DNA of 64,000 nt, from the NCBI RefSeq assembly GCF_032854445.1, contig NC_088306.1, positions 11,713,386 through 11,777,385 on the forward strand, read 5' to 3'. Position numbers and translations under genes: made by a program. Positions within the stretch are counted from its first letter, which is position 1; the number at the start of each line of letters is the position of its first letter. Positions 51,273 through 63,439 of the stretch are shown here, piece after piece. Origin of the DNA: Liolophura sinensis (lineage: Eukaryota; Mollusca; Polyplacophora; Chitonida; Chitonidae). Under the pieces are notes generated by a model that saw only the letters and a list, made by a program, of their open reading frames with translations, made no database searches and was not told where the DNA came from.

Positions 51273-52504
51273 CGAACCTGCATTTAGAAACTCTAGTGGG
51301 GAGAGTAAGAGTATTCAGAACAAAGCTGAAGGTACAGGAAGGAAGCATTCAACAGGTGTATTTTCTGAAGTCCTCGCAAATAAAATGGAAAGCTTTCTCC
51401 GAAGTCCATTAGAAAGTTCACTGAACAGTAACATACAGGAATTCACAAAGAAGAATGAGAAAAAAGGCAAAAGTTTTTCCAGTCTTAACATAAAGAGTGA
51501 TCAAAAGGAAATCTGGGCCAGAAGCCCCTCTGTTTAAATGGATAACATTTTAGGGGTTAAAATAAGACAAAAAAGACACAGTCCACCCAATTAAATCAGA
51601 AACCTATGTGTAAGAAGACACAAAATCCTACGTGTACATGTAACTTACGAAGAAACTTTTGCATCAAGTACTGAGCACAAAACACATACACAAAGCAGGC
51701 AGATGCATAAGCTAATGAAATATCATAATTGGGGATATTGTGGTGTGGGTTGCAACACAATAACATTAATATTTGTTAACTCTGTGTTTTGATGCATTTG
51801 TTAACAAAAATAATCCAGCAGCTGCTCGGTATTTGCAGTTTTCTGGGAGACCAAACAAACTGCAGTGTGACTGCGGCAGTGTTGGTTGTTAATCCGTCAA
51901 GTTTTGGGTTTGTTCTACTGTTATAGCAGAGTTTACAATTTCCTTGTATCATCACTATGTGGCAAACAGCTGGCCTGCCCAGTGTTGTCTGTCGTGAAGT
52001 ACATGTATTTATAAACATACAAAATAAAAAATATCTCACATATATATGTATTCTTTATTTTTCTGTGAAAAATGACAAGAAGTGTACCCATGCAGTGTAA
52101 ACTCTGACCCTAGAATCGAAAAAGCGTCTTTCTGATGTCTGATATCAGATTTCAATAGGGTTAATTTCAAAACAGTTTGCTGCACTAAATTTGGGACATA
52201 CCATAAGAGTTCTGAATTAACTAAGGAGAGGTGTCTCATTTTCAAAAGTACCACCCTATCGTGGCCCAATATACATTACCCAACTTCAAGAGAACCATTT
52301 GTGCAAACCAGTAGATGTCCCTGATCAGGCTGGAGGAGGAAATTGCTGCTTGAGAATGGGATGAGGTTCAATCCTGGCCTTGGATAGGAAATCGTGGATT
52401 TCGCTCTCTTTTTTTTCGGGGCATGGTGACAATAAGTCGCTGATGTCACTCCATTGAACAACACTGCGTGCAAGACCAAACATAACAGGGAAAATAGTCA
52501 GTTG

Positions 52505-52602
52505 CTGGCCAAACGTTTGTGATTTGCCCGGGAAACTATAACATTGACCACCATCGCATAAGTGAAAAAATTCTGAGTATGGTGGTAATAATCAGTCAAG
52601 GT
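52505..52602 (+). repeat. SINE-A, strongly diverged tail
   Basis: TTTGCCCGGGAAACTATAAC, CATCGCATAAGTGAAAAAAT and TTCTGAGTATGGTGGTAATA align loosely with the SINE-A 3' end. Confidence 0.4.
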
Positions 52603-52804
52603 TGTTTGTTACCTGTGAGCTCGGTCTACTGTTCTGTATCAGCGAATATCAATGCAATTGTGTAATTTACATAGGGATGGCTATCACAGATAAGTTAAAA
52701 AAAGTTTAAGCTCTCTGCAGACAATGGTTAAGTGGGGTGTTCAAAGCCAGCTCTCACATGACAACGATTAGTCATTAGGTGTGTGTAACTATACTGTCTT
52801 TTTG

Positions 52805-53040
52805 TGACAGGGTGAGTCCATGCCTCCACTGAAGTATCATGCCAAAGACACCAGACATGACACCCCACCCAGCCACATTATACAGACACTTGCCCAACAA
52901 GTCATGTTTCCTTGGTCTAATACCTCAGTGCTGAACTTCAAACGAGGCAGCAACAAGTACCATGTTTCAAATCTTTGGCATGACCAGAACCAGGTTTGAT
53001 CTTGGGCTCTAACCATTGGGCCACCGAAATGGTCCATGTG
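52805..53040 (-). repeat. Body fragment of the long SINE (as at 7.8-8.3 kb)
   Basis: AAGTATCATGCCAAAGACAC, CAGACATGACACC and CAAGTCATGTTTCCTTGGTC are the reverse complement of the body seen at about 8085-8190. The B-box-like GGTTTGATCTTGG and surrounding sequence form the other end. Confidence 0.5.
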
Positions 53041-53079
53041 TGTCCTAGTGACTGAAAGGCAAGCACCCTATTAATCAGT

Positions 53080-53992
53080 GGTGCTTTGGAAATAAAATGC
53101 TTCGTAATGTGTCCAAAACAAAGTCCATCCTTATTGGAATTACCCAGAAATTAAAAAAATTGTCATCAGCATTCACTCAATGTCACGGCCAATGGCCAGA
53201 CAACTGAAAATGTACAAAGTTTGAAACTTCTTGGCCTGCATATAGACCATACACTTTCATGGTTGAGTCATATTGACTCAGTGTGTAGTACTGTGTCTAA
53301 GCTATTGTCAATACTGAGGAGGCAGAAGTCTTTTTTTCCCTTTAAAACAAGACTATTATTTTATAACAGTTATATCCTTCCTCATTTAATGTACGCTGTC
53401 CCTATTTGGGGCAGCTGTTCCACAGGCCTACTTGATCAAGGACAACAAAAACCTTCAAAAAAAAGCTGCAAAACTTATCCTAGACAAAAGTAACAATACA
53501 TATTCAGCTGAAACTTTTGAAATGTTAAACTTTTGAAATACTATACATGAAATTATCGTATACCAAAAGAATCTCTCTGTTTACAAATCTTTAAATGACC
53601 ACTATCCTGACTTTATGAAAAAGTTGTTCCCGATCAGAGAAGAGCCAGTAAAAATTCCTTTTCCCCACACAGAACAACTTAAAAGCTTGTCATGCTCTGT
53701 GGCTGTTCAGTGGAACAGTCTGCCTGTCTCCGTGCAATCGGCCTCCTCAGTTAAATCGTGTAAAAATTTGTACCAACAGTGGCAGAAAGTGCCAAACGTA
53801 TAGCAAAAAGCCTTGTATCTCTACATGTGTATATATATATTGAACTGATTAATGCTTTGTGTAATTTTTTTTTAATAGCTTGTGTGACTGCCGAATTGTT
53901 GTGTGAGCGAATGGAGGGTCTCAGGGAAGATCAATACTGTGACATTGACTGAGTTTGTTACCCTCTGAAAATAAAGATATTATTATTATTAA
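53080..53992 (+). mobile_element. 5'-truncated non-LTR retrotransposon (LINE), Jockey/CR1-like RT end
   Basis: The frame 53221-53450 encodes KLLGLHIDHTLSWLSHID, LLSILRRQKSFFPFKTRLLF and YILPHLMYAVPIWGSC, the C-terminal RT and thumb region of Jockey/CR1-group LINEs. After a frameshift near 53450 the later frame (53615-53803) gives SVAVQWNSLPVSVQSA, the usual C-terminal end. The copy ends in AATAAAGATATTATTATTAT, a typical short-repeat LINE tail. It is 5' truncated and inactive. Confidence 0.85.
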
Positions 53993-54359
53993 TATCACCA
54001 CTTTGGCATGGCTTGCTCCCCCCGTATAGCTTATGAGAAGCAGATCCTTCAAATGAAGCACTGAAAACAACTTGACAAACACTAGGTCCATCGTATTAGA
54101 TTCAGCTTATTATTGATACAACAAAAACAACAGCACTCTACATTTCAAATTCACTGCTACTCTTCTCAGAGCTGATAAGCCATGGGAAAACGCACATATA
54201 CTGACATTTTACACAGAAATGTGATGAATTGTCTGGGAAATTTTCAGAGAGTACAAGATGAAGTGTCCTCTTCTGAGTTGTATGTACATAACTTTCTACA
54301 CAGCATCACTTCATAATATCTGCACAGCACAACAGTTAGATCTTGACCTCCATGGTGAC

Positions 54360-56547
54360 TTAGCTATCGGGCTCATCTGGTATGCATTCTAAACCCTGGA
54401 AATAAAAATATATTAACCACATTATGACATGCATTATATTATTCAGTGCAAGAATTTTATGGTGTGTGGAAATGGCAAGACTGTAAGAGTAGGTTTTCGA
54501 TATACAATATACGATTCTTAAATTTTGCAGGTACATGTATTATCTTTCAGGGTATACATGTCAAAGTACTTTATCCATTAAAGTGTGTAGAAATCTATTC
54601 AAATAAATAATTTAACAAATATTGCTTCTTCCACTTATATGTGAGACACTTCAACCTATGATGTAATCATACATAAAGCCTTCCATCTGGCAGAGTAAAT
54701 CCGTCAACCATTACACTTACTTTAGGCTTGTATTCACTGCCTGTTATCCTTTGATCTCGTAAATAGAGCATAAAGTCTCGAGGATCTTCTTCCCAGTTTT
54801 TTGCACAATTCTGAAATGAATGTAAAACTTAACATGTACAAGTCAACCCAGAGTCACATACACAACATGAAATCCTTATCTTTGATTTGTTTGTTTAACT
54901 GTTTAATGGTGTTTCTTAACATTCCGTTGGTTATATCTCCATGTGTGTCTCCTTGTATCAACCATCAGGCCAGTTCCAGTGCAGACATACTTGTAGTGCT
55001 TCCTCAGTGAAACACTATGCAGAAGACACCAGACAGGACACCAGACAGGACACCTCCACTAGTGGCAGTTTGTGGACATAGGAGAACCAGTATTAGGCTT
55101 CAACCATTATGCTAATGAGTGATGAGATGCCCATTTTGGAGTATTTATCATAACCTGATTTTTCTTTGTCACCAGCAATGTCATCTTGAAACTACCAATA
55201 CATTATCTGATCGTACAAATACATTTATACCAAACTCATTTCCACAGAGTGACTTTAAATCTTTGCTCGATTCAACTACAAAATCAGGAATGTCTTAAAG
55301 CCAAGGCTGAGCCGGCAGTCATCCCCATTTGGAAATCATGAGGATTAGGGTGCTGTTTACATATTCATTTCCAATCCAAGTGCCTTCTGACGTCATTTTT
55401 TTTTTTTTTTTTTTTTTTGCCCACATGCTTTTACTGATTTTTCATTGGTTAAAAATGAATGGGAAGACATTCAATTTACATACAAAAAAAAAAGAAAAGG
55501 TGTAATTAAAGTAAGTAGTTCTTCACTCTACCATTCATAAGTTTTCCAGAAAGTGATCTCCTTGTTATAAAAAGCTCTGGCCCTGGGATCATAAAGCCAT
55601 CTTAGACTTCAGTCAATATTTCATTCATTAAATTTGGTATGTTCCGTTCCGTTCCGTTATTTCAGCTCAAATTTGTAGTACAATACCTTACCCAGAATTT
55701 ACGTGAACAAGCAATATACTCACCTTGTTACGTCAGAAATACTAGTTTTAAAATGATTTAAAATTTTTATTTAGGTCTAAGATTACTTCATGATCCCAGG
55801 GCCTGTCTTCCAATTTCCATCTGACAGCATGATGGGTCCATAGTTGGATGCTTATATCACCAGACCACTCAAGATGTAACAGAATGGGTTTTTTAGACGT
55901 GCATAAGGCAGATGAACACAGTAAGAGTTGAATGCGCATGTACGGGAGTTACATCTGGAACTATTTCGGAAAAGGGTCTCCTCCACATCTGGCCATCCTC
56001 ATTCGGGAAAGCATGAATGAATTTACATGAGTCGTGACGTAGAAAGTTGCACGCAAACACAGTACTTTAGTCTTTACTATATCCTAACCATGGCACTGTG
56101 CCTTTGTCAAATTTATTTTGATACCGATTTATTTTAGTATCACTTTTACCTTGTTTTAACTATTTTATTGACAACCAGCATTTTGGTTCAGGGACGAGTT
56201 CTTAGAAATCTCCTTCTCGCTGGAGAGAATATACATAAATACTACATCTGCCAGTTTCGATAAGAATACATCTGCAGTCATAAGACAAAAAAATATTAAT
56301 GGCAAGAAGTAGAAAATGAGTTGTACATTTATCTATATTGACGTAAACTTACACGATATGTACCAACGAGGGTCTAGATTTCGTTACCCCTCAAAAAACT
56401 TCACCTTTATACGCTTAAAAAATACAACTGTATGCGACCACTTACTTTGCCATTACGGAAAAGCTTGTTCATACCCCATCCAATAAACGATGGTGCACAC
56501 AGAAAGCCAAAAACAAGGCCAAAACTGGGAATAATTTCGTACCACAT
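54360..56547 (-). CDS. NDUFA1: NADH dehydrogenase 1 alpha subcomplex subunit 1 (MWFE)
   Basis: NDUFA1 is a small single-pass inner-membrane subunit needed for assembly of the membrane arm of mitochondrial complex I. Three minus-strand exons join in phase 0: 56547-56446, 54810-54721 and 54395-54360, encoding 75 residues (human 70). The protein starts MWYEIIPSFGLVFGFLCAPS, the family's MWFE-type start plus a hydrophobic segment, then GWGMNKLFRNGK. It continues with NWEEDPRDFMLYLRDQRITG matching human HWSLMERDRRISG, and ends YKPKGLECIPDEPDS matching YYVSKGLENID. Splice sites are GTAAGT donors and TTTCAG or TTTCCAG acceptors. The gene is convergent with CUL4. No damage seen. Confidence 0.9.
54811..56445 (-). 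other. NDUFA1 intron 1
   Basis: A 1.6-kb GT-AG intron. It holds a T-run (55399-55418), an A-run near 55486 and repeated short fragments resembling the long SINE body (55010-55065, GAAGACACCAGACAGGACAC). No other gene seen. Confidence 0.6.
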
Positions 56548-56769
56548 CTTTCAGGTCAAGTTCACAAAAACTCGTAACCCATATGTTTTCAAATATTCAA
56601 AGCGGTGTAAGCTTTCTGACCTAGATTCCAGCTCTGACCTATATTCGCGAGCACAACGACATCACTACGGAGCCGTAAAAGTGACATGGTGAAAAAAATT
56701 TTTTGGAAGAGAATAAAAGGAAAATACATATTGAAAACAAAATTGTTTTTGTAGCCCCCGACTTTGAAT

Positions 56770-57102
56770 GAATGAGTGCTTGGGGTTTAACGTCGTACTC
56801 AACAATTTTTCAGTCATATGACGACGAAGGAATCCTTAGGGTGTATGTAGTGTACCTCCTTTTTGCAGGACGGATTTCGACCGCTCTTTTATTGAGACGA
56901 CTTACCGAAGGCATGTAAGCCTCCCCGCCCGAGCCATTATATTGATATGGGTCAACCAGTCGTTGCACTATCCCCTTCATGCTGAACGCCAAGCGTTACA
57001 ACTTCCTCTTTTAAAGTCTTAAGTGTGACTCGAACTTGGATTCATCCTGGATCTACCGCTCCCGAAGCAGACGTTCTACTAACGGTGCTATCCGGGCTGG
57101 TA
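56770..57102 (-). repeat. SINE-B, full length
   Basis: Reverse complement of the 45.7-kb copy: tail GCTTGGGGTTTAACGTCGTA, body GAGACGACTTACCGAAGGCA and CGAGCCATTATATTGATATG, and tRNA-like head ending at GGTGCTATCCGGGCTGG. Lies just upstream of NDUFA1. Confidence 0.85.
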
Positions 57103-57360
57103 CCAAATCGGGGCCCGACATAACTGGACACGCTAGAATCTCATCTATATATAGGGGGGTATTGTCTGATCGTCAGTGATATTATACTTTTACAAGTTAA
57201 CTTTTGTCGCTTGCAAACTTTCTCAGTCCCAAACTGTTTTTAAGACGACGAGGAAAGCCAACACGATTTATAGTATAACCTTAAACAATTTGGGATTATT
57301 ATTAATAAAGTAAACCCTCAACCAAATAATACTAAAAGTTTAAAACTTATCACAGCTGTG

Positions 57361-57535
57361 TATTTTTATTTATTTGATTGGTGTTTTACGCCGTACTCAA
57401 GAATATTTCACTTAGGCCTATACGAGGGCGGCCAGCATTATGGTGGGTGGAAACCGGGCACAGCCCGGGGGAAACCCACGACCATCCGCAGGTTGCTGGC
57501 AGACCTTCCCACGTACGGCCGGAGAGGAAGCAGCC
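57361..57535 (-). repeat. SINE-A, 3' part
   Basis: TTTATTTGATTGGTGTTTTA, CCGTACTCAAGAATATTTCA, CCAGCATTATGGTGGGTGGA and CGCAGGTTGCTGGCAGACCT. The head is replaced by the retroelement end that begins near 57560. Confidence 0.9.
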
Positions 57536-57559
57536 GTGTATGTGACATAAAGTTAAAAT

Positions 57560-58120
57560 AAGCGTCGTGTCCGACATTCATATACCATTCGTAGTCCGTA
57601 AATGGCGTTCCAAGTCGATAATCGCAAGGTCCATTTCCAAAACAGCGTTTAACACTAGTTCCCAAAGACAGGTATGTAAGAAATTATACAAATAAGAAAT
57701 AAAGCCGGTAACACACAAGAGAGAAGCGGTCATCAGTTTTCAATGATGCCGGGTAGGCAGTGGATATTCCAGGCACGAATTCCATATCAAAGTTCAAATT
57801 CGTAGTCTATGAATGAGTTCCAGGTCAAATAACAATTAAACAAGGTATCTCAGTCGCGCTTCGATAACAACTGTTCATAAGGGCATCATGCAGACGTAAT
57901 GAGCAGGGTTACCTTTACCGCCCCTAGCCCCAGATTAAGCGGTATTAGATACAGTTCGAAAATGACGAGCATTAAAGACCTTAACCGAACAGATTGTGAT
58001 TCAAAAGTAACGGACGATTACGTCTTTCCCGTTAATATGTAAGGTTCTCATACTACAAGAGGCGCCATCTATGTTACTTATGACATGCTGTTCTGTATAA
58101 AAGCTGTCTAGAAGATAGAC
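57560..58120 (-). mobile_element. Retroelement 3' end, copy 2 (same family as 5.3-6.3 kb)
   Basis: Begins CATTCATATACCATTCGTAG, contains AATAAAGCCGGTAACACACA, AGAAGCGGTCATCAGTTTTC, CCCCTAGCCCCAGATTAAGC and GGCGCCATCTATGT. It matches 61845-62365 at high identity and 5250-5580 more distantly. No coding part is present. Confidence 0.8.
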
Positions 58121-60530
58121 GGTTACATCTAGGGCCTTTGGTCCTAACGTATATATAGCTTGCCTTGGTTCCACCCTGGAGCGAGGAGGATGAGGGAGTC
58201 GTGCTCAAGAAGGGAGCAAAATAACATTGTATAGTATAAAATTGTACAGGATTGTATAATATAACATTGTATAGTATAACACTGTATAGTTTAACATTGT
58301 AACAGTGTGTATAGTATACATTAGTATTGTATAGTATTACATTTTTGGGTAGGCTTGTGAAAAAAAAACAAAACAAAAGAACATCACATGAGTCGCTGAC
58401 ATCGATTTGACAAAACGCATTTTCCAAAGTAATTTTTTTTTCTTGGGATGAATTTCTTCACACCATGGCTATCCTGTTTGCAACCAGGGAAATCACGTGA
58501 TCTCTAGCTTTTGGATTGTCTTATAGAATAGCTTGTCATGTCACACAATTATCTGTTGGTATCGGCAGTCATACCTTTTCACGTATGTGCAGAAGCGAAT
58601 AGCGGCCGGCGATGACCTAGCGAGCATTATGACAAGTAGGCTTAGATTAGCCATATAGGCCGCCAATAACACTATCGGTAACCACATGCCGTATTTCGTA
58701 CTATAAATGGTCCAATTTTCGATACTTGAGATTTACTGGTAAACTGCTTTCGAAGTGGCACAGTGAGTGTTACATAACCGTATGCTTCCAAGTTATAAGC
58801 TTATTTTTTACCTATATATTGCCTAACACTTTTCTGTGGTCAAATTCTCTGGATTTGGTGTTTTTAATGTAAAACTGAATAAAATAATAATTATTGGACA
58901 TCATAGACGAAGTGACGCGAGGCGCGTGACGGTTAGAGCTAATCGCAAAGTAATTAGGGTCGACTCGATCGGAGTGAAGCTTTTGTGTCTCCAACACACG
59001 GAAAAGTTATCACTTTGTCCAGGTATGTACCAAATAGTTGTGTTTGGTGGATTACGTCTTGTGATCCGTGGTTGTCCGAACTACTCAGTGAAACAGACAG
59101 TCGTGTACATGGGCTTGACAGGGAAGCATGACTTTTCACATGGGTTTAGTTCACCCGGTACGGAGAGTCATGTTTCACCAGATTTCTTCTATCTCCTGAA
59201 GTCCAGGCGTCTCAGAATGATTTGGATATAATATTCTAGTTATTCTCTGGGTCCGCAATTGTTTTGCTGTGTGGTTTAAATCTTAAAGCATTGATGACAA
59301 GGCTCAAACATGTTTGGTATGGAGCGAAACATTTTAGGACAGTTTTAACAAGGGGAATAAATCTGGGGGTGTATTATCATTGCATAATGAGTTACTTCCC
59401 CTGAATTTTATGGAGCGAAACATAGGAATGTCAGAGCTTTAATTTAATCAGGCGTTACTATAGGACTGTAAAATCCGGGATTAATAAAGCCATGTTTTGT
59501 ATTGTTATTTTTGTTTATGTTTTATGATTATGTGTACCAGAATGACTTTCACTCATGTGGCCCTTTTTACAATACAACATGTGTTTTCTTAAATCTTTAA
59601 CTTTCAACCAATCCCTTTCTTTCTTTTGAACTCCTGGAATTAGGATCATTGATTTCGCCCACCTTTGAATAAAATCTAGTTACGCGGTTATAGGGTCAGA
59701 CAAATGTTCATGAAGATTCTGACTGACATTAAGGCCATTTACAATTCTATCAAGTTGAAGTCTACTTTGAATTCAATCACTGTCAGACTTTTTGGTAAAG
59801 ATCAATTTTACCATGACCCTTATAGGTGAAGAAGTCTAATATTAAAAATATAATTTTTTTTCAATTTAATGTTTACGGGAGTTTATTTATTTATTTATTT
59901 ATTTACTTGCTATTACAGAAGCAACAATATTGTATACTTATTTTTATAACTTCGGTGTACGAAGTAATTCAAATGAAAATCCCTGTGTGTAGTTTCATGC
60001 ATTTTTACATTAAATACAGGTAGGCTTACATGTATATATGTACACACATATGGAATATATTATATAATGAACAAAGGTATAATTTTTGTACTAGTTTGTT
60101 GTGCTAGCGGTTGTTCTAAACCTCTCGCCTAACAAGTATTTGTTGATACGTATACTACTTTAATCCTTTATAGGTCATCACCGGTCTAGAGTTGAAATCC
60201 AGATCGTGTTTTTGGATACGGCTTAAGTCACCAACAGAATCAGCAATACCATTTGTCAGAGAGAATTTCAGGGGGAATAACTCTGGGTAGCTTGTTGACA
60301 CGGCTGTAGACGAGGAACAGCCTTTGATGCTGTATGGTTAATCTAAGCCCACATTCAGAGAGTGCGAAGATGTCCAGTGTAGAAATGTGTCAGTTTGACT
60401 TCTTGAATTATGGCTTATCTCCAGGATTCAAGCATGTGTGATGTGGTCAGGAAGTACTGGATCTTTCTTCTGTTAGGGTAACCTCGGGGGCTGGGCGACT
60501 GTCTCGTCTCCCCAGAAAAACATATATATA
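58121..60530. other. Intergenic stretch, no gene supported
   Basis: Contains a short direct repeat of TATAGTATAACATTGTA around 58225-58335 and a TTTA run at 59884-59907. An open frame at 58836-59231 begins with GTG and has no recognisable domain. Nothing else recognised. Confidence 0.5.
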
Positions 60531-60536
60531 AAACAA

Positions 60537-60830
60537 AACACGCCAGTTTACCATGAACATAAAAACCACCTGTTTTGTATTTTCTTCTTCTTTTTTTTTT
60601 TTTTTTTAGAGCAATGTACATTTAACACGGAGCGCCTATAGAGTAGTGACTCAGTGTGGTTGGAGGATAGTCGTGCCTCGTACATTAACGTGGGGCGAAC
60701 AATCTCTAAATAATATTGCTGAATGGGCCGGGGACCCTTGAGATGTCGGCAGACTTTTCAGTGTACGCTCGCACAACCTGCAGACGTCCCTGATGGACAA
60801 TATCATCCGCAAATATACTACGAAGTACAC
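60537..60830 (+). repeat. Left arm of a large imperfect inverted repeat
   Basis: ACACGCCAGTTTACCATGAA, GTAGTGACTCAGTG, GGGGCGAACAATCTC and GAATGGGCCGGGGACCCTTG are the reverse complement of 63695-63970 at roughly 90 percent identity by eye. A further short match pairs 61445-61490 with 63598-63645. Confidence 0.85.
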
Positions 60831-60839
60831 ACCGGTCCC

Positions 60840-61770
60840 GTGTAGTCCTGAAGGTCGGTGACGGCAGCCACCCATTCTTTCCACTTGGGCGTCGTGCGCA
60901 GCTTATCCAGGTTAGAAAGACACAGACACAAAGAAGACACGGTCATTGTAGTGCCGTCACCTATCGAGCCATGTAACCATCAATCAAAATATATATCACT
61001 TACCGTGATTAAATAACCCATAGCTAAAACAACACACGCGGTACAGGTGAGAAATAACCAACACAAAGATCGGGGATTCAACGTTAAAACATTTTTTTTA
61101 TTTTTTATCATTGCATGTGAACTCCAACAATGATGTGTTTGTCAATTATTTCTTCTTTTTTATCGTAAGAAATGTCTCGTAGTGACGGTGATGAATGAAT
61201 CACCAATATGAAAGGCTTTCGCAATGGTCTATGTTCAGAACTCGCACCCTGGTCACCTTCCTGTAAAACACATGGGTAGAATAATCACCGTGGGCCACAT
61301 GGCAAGGGGTAATTAATTTGTGGAATGACCGACACGAACAAAAAAGTGGTGTTGAGGGTGGAGTGCTTAAAAACACTTACTCGTCTGCAGGTTTGTTCTG
61401 GCAGGTCACGGAGGGCTTGAGTAGATTGGCTGTTATATGCTCCACGTACATCCGGGCAAATTCAGGGTCAGACTTCTTGATAGGTGTCTCGTTCAAAAAC
61501 TGATGCAGTTGGCTTCTTCACGTCCTTCCCCGTTTCCCGCGATAGTGATGCTGCCTTGCGAGTCTGGCGCATGAAATTGACCAGCACGGCTCCCTCTTTC
61601 AGGTAACAGGTACGGACCTCGTCCACGATGCTCACGGCCATCTCTCGGTCCTGCAGCAAGGACGGAAGGCAAGTCGTCGGGTCGATCGCGGCCGGGTGTT
61701 TAGTAGCAGCGTAGTAGCCGCTGCAACTGTAAGAGGTGGGGTTGGAGAGCCACGTCGTAAGCATTCCACA
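60840..61770 (-). CDS. Unrecognised minus-strand exons, possible gene
   Basis: A minus-strand exon-like segment, 61499-61381, has an acceptor (CTGCATCAG), a strong donor (GTAAGTG) and reads FLNETPIKKSDPEFARMYVE, HITANLLKP. A frame at 61764-61510 reads MAVSIVDEVRTCYLKEGAVL, VNFMRQTRKAAS. A further frame near 60935-60845 reads LDKLRTTPKWKEWVAAVTDL ending in TAG. Phases of the segments do not all agree, so no full model is offered. No family recognised. Confidence 0.3.
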
Positions 61771-61844
61771 GCAAGCTAGTTAGCGCCACCGCAAGATCTC
61801 GCTTCAGCGAAGTCGGTTTCGGCTGCTCCAGACTAAATATAAGC

Positions 61845-63240
61845 GCCCTGTCCGACATTCGTACACCATTCGTAGTCCGTAAAGGGCGTTCCACATAGAC
61901 AATGGCAAGATTCATTTCCAAAACAACGTTTAACACTAGCTCCCAAAGACAAAGGTGTGTAAGAAATTATACAATTAGGAAATAAAGCCCGTAACACACA
62001 ATAGAGAAGCGGTCATCAGTTTTCAAGGATGCCTAGCAGACAGTGGATATTCAGGCATAAATTCCATATCAAGTTCAAATCCGTTGTCCGTTGTATCTCA
62101 GTCGCGCTTTGATTGCAACTGTTAATAAAGGCATCATGCAGATGTAAAGAGTATGGCTGCCTTTACGGCCCCTAGCCCCAGATTAAGCGGTATTAGATAC
62201 AGTTCGAAAATGACGAGCGTTACAGACCTTAAGCGAACAGAATGTGATTCAAAAGTAACGGACGATTACGTCTTTCCCGTTAATATGTAAGGATCTCATA
62301 CTACAAGAGGCGCCATCTATAACATATTGGCCTGTATAAAAGCTGTCTACAAGATAGACGATTACACTCGGCAAGCAGCGCCATCTATGTTGTTAAATAC
62401 CATGTACGCGATAGATATGTACATAAAGATAACAGCGCCGTCTATGTGGTTAATCACAATGCAGACCACCAGAGATTCTGAACGATCTGTCCATACGTGC
62501 CAACGAGAATGTTATACTCATTGTAAAATTTGAGAAACTTAGGATGAAGGTGTTTAATCGAGTATCCTTGACAAACTAGTTTTTGAACTAACAACTTGTG
62601 ACACAGATTAAAGTCTTCACAATTTACGCAAGATCTGACAAATGATACAAGGCGAGATATGCATACGCCATATGCAGGACCCTGTGGTATATTGCTATCT
62701 AAATAAGGATAATTTACAATATCAGAATTGAAATTATCCCTTTTGTCCTAAAGGCGGCGTGAAAGGAGACCTTGTTCGTCTTTGTACAGCTATAGATCCA
62801 AATAAGATGTACCATCAGGACTGTCTGTTGTCTTCTTTAAATCCGATGAAGGCGGATAGATTTCGTTCACCGCTTCAGCAATATGGGGGTTATTTAACGC
62901 CAGTAGCTCATCAATATACCGCTTGGTAAATGAACGGGATCGAGCTTTAAAGATATTACTTTTAAGTAATTTCTGCATATAGTCGTACCCATATGAAAAC
63001 AGGTATAGGTCTGCCAAAACAGGCGCACATTTGGTACCCATTGGAATACCTATGCACTGTTGGTACAAATTTCACATAGATGTTGTTAATGAGAAATTCA
63101 AGTAATTCAATAAATAATGTAACATCCCATGAGTGGTAACCTTTATGAATAGTAGAACTAAAGAAAGTCTTATTGCTTCTGACGTTAATGTAACGGTGAC
63201 CTGTTTTAGTAAATACCGAGACAATCAACGACGGTATTCT
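61845..63240 (-). mobile_element. Retroelement remnant with reverse transcriptase, copy 3
   Basis: On the minus strand, 63240-62480 encodes reverse-transcriptase blocks such as FSSTIHKGYHSWDVTLF, GIPMGTKCAPVLADLY, YDYMQKLLKSN and TTDSPDGTSYLDL, of the type seen at 5.3-6.3 kb. The non-coding 3' end (61845-62365) matches the copy at 57.6-58.1 kb. AGCGCCATCTATGT-like motifs recur at 62310-62450. The family is tentatively Penelope-like. Broken, but younger-looking than copy 1. Confidence 0.7.
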
Positions 63241-63428
63241 TTCAATAAGTATAGAGCAGCCTCTTTTTCTTCTTCTTCCTCGGCTGCCACCAGCAACATG
63301 TCGATGTCGGGGATGGCTTGTACCAGCTTTTGCGAGTGGGTTAGGTAGTTGAGAGTGACACCTTCTTTCGCTGGGTAGAGCGGACCGTCCGGTCGGTATG
63401 CTCTCCATTTCTTCACGTGGACGAACAT
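63225..63428 (-). CDS. PC4/Sub1-like DNA-binding domain open frame
   Basis: The 67-residue frame begins MFVHVKKWRAYRPDGPLYPA, continues KEGVTLNYLTHSQKLVQAIP and DIDMLLVAAEEEEEKEAALY. The pattern hydrophobic-x-V-K, then G-x-x-YP-x-K-x-GVTL, then a helix ending AIPDID resembles the PC4/Sub1 single-stranded DNA-binding domain, followed by an acidic helix. It overlaps the start of the retroelement copy on the same strand. It may be an exon of a host gene or belong to a mobile element. The start ATG (63426-63428) is the only one in frame. Confidence 0.4.
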   Translation of the reverse strand: MFVHVKKWRAYRPDGPLYPAKEGVTLNYLTHSQKLVQAIPDIDMLLVAAEEEEEKEAALYLLKEYRR

Positions 63429-63439
63429 AGCGCCGTCAG

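Noticed and set aside
58836-59231. 131-codon plus-strand frame
   Set aside because: Starts with GTG, has no domain, no splice or promoter context and an unremarkable composition.
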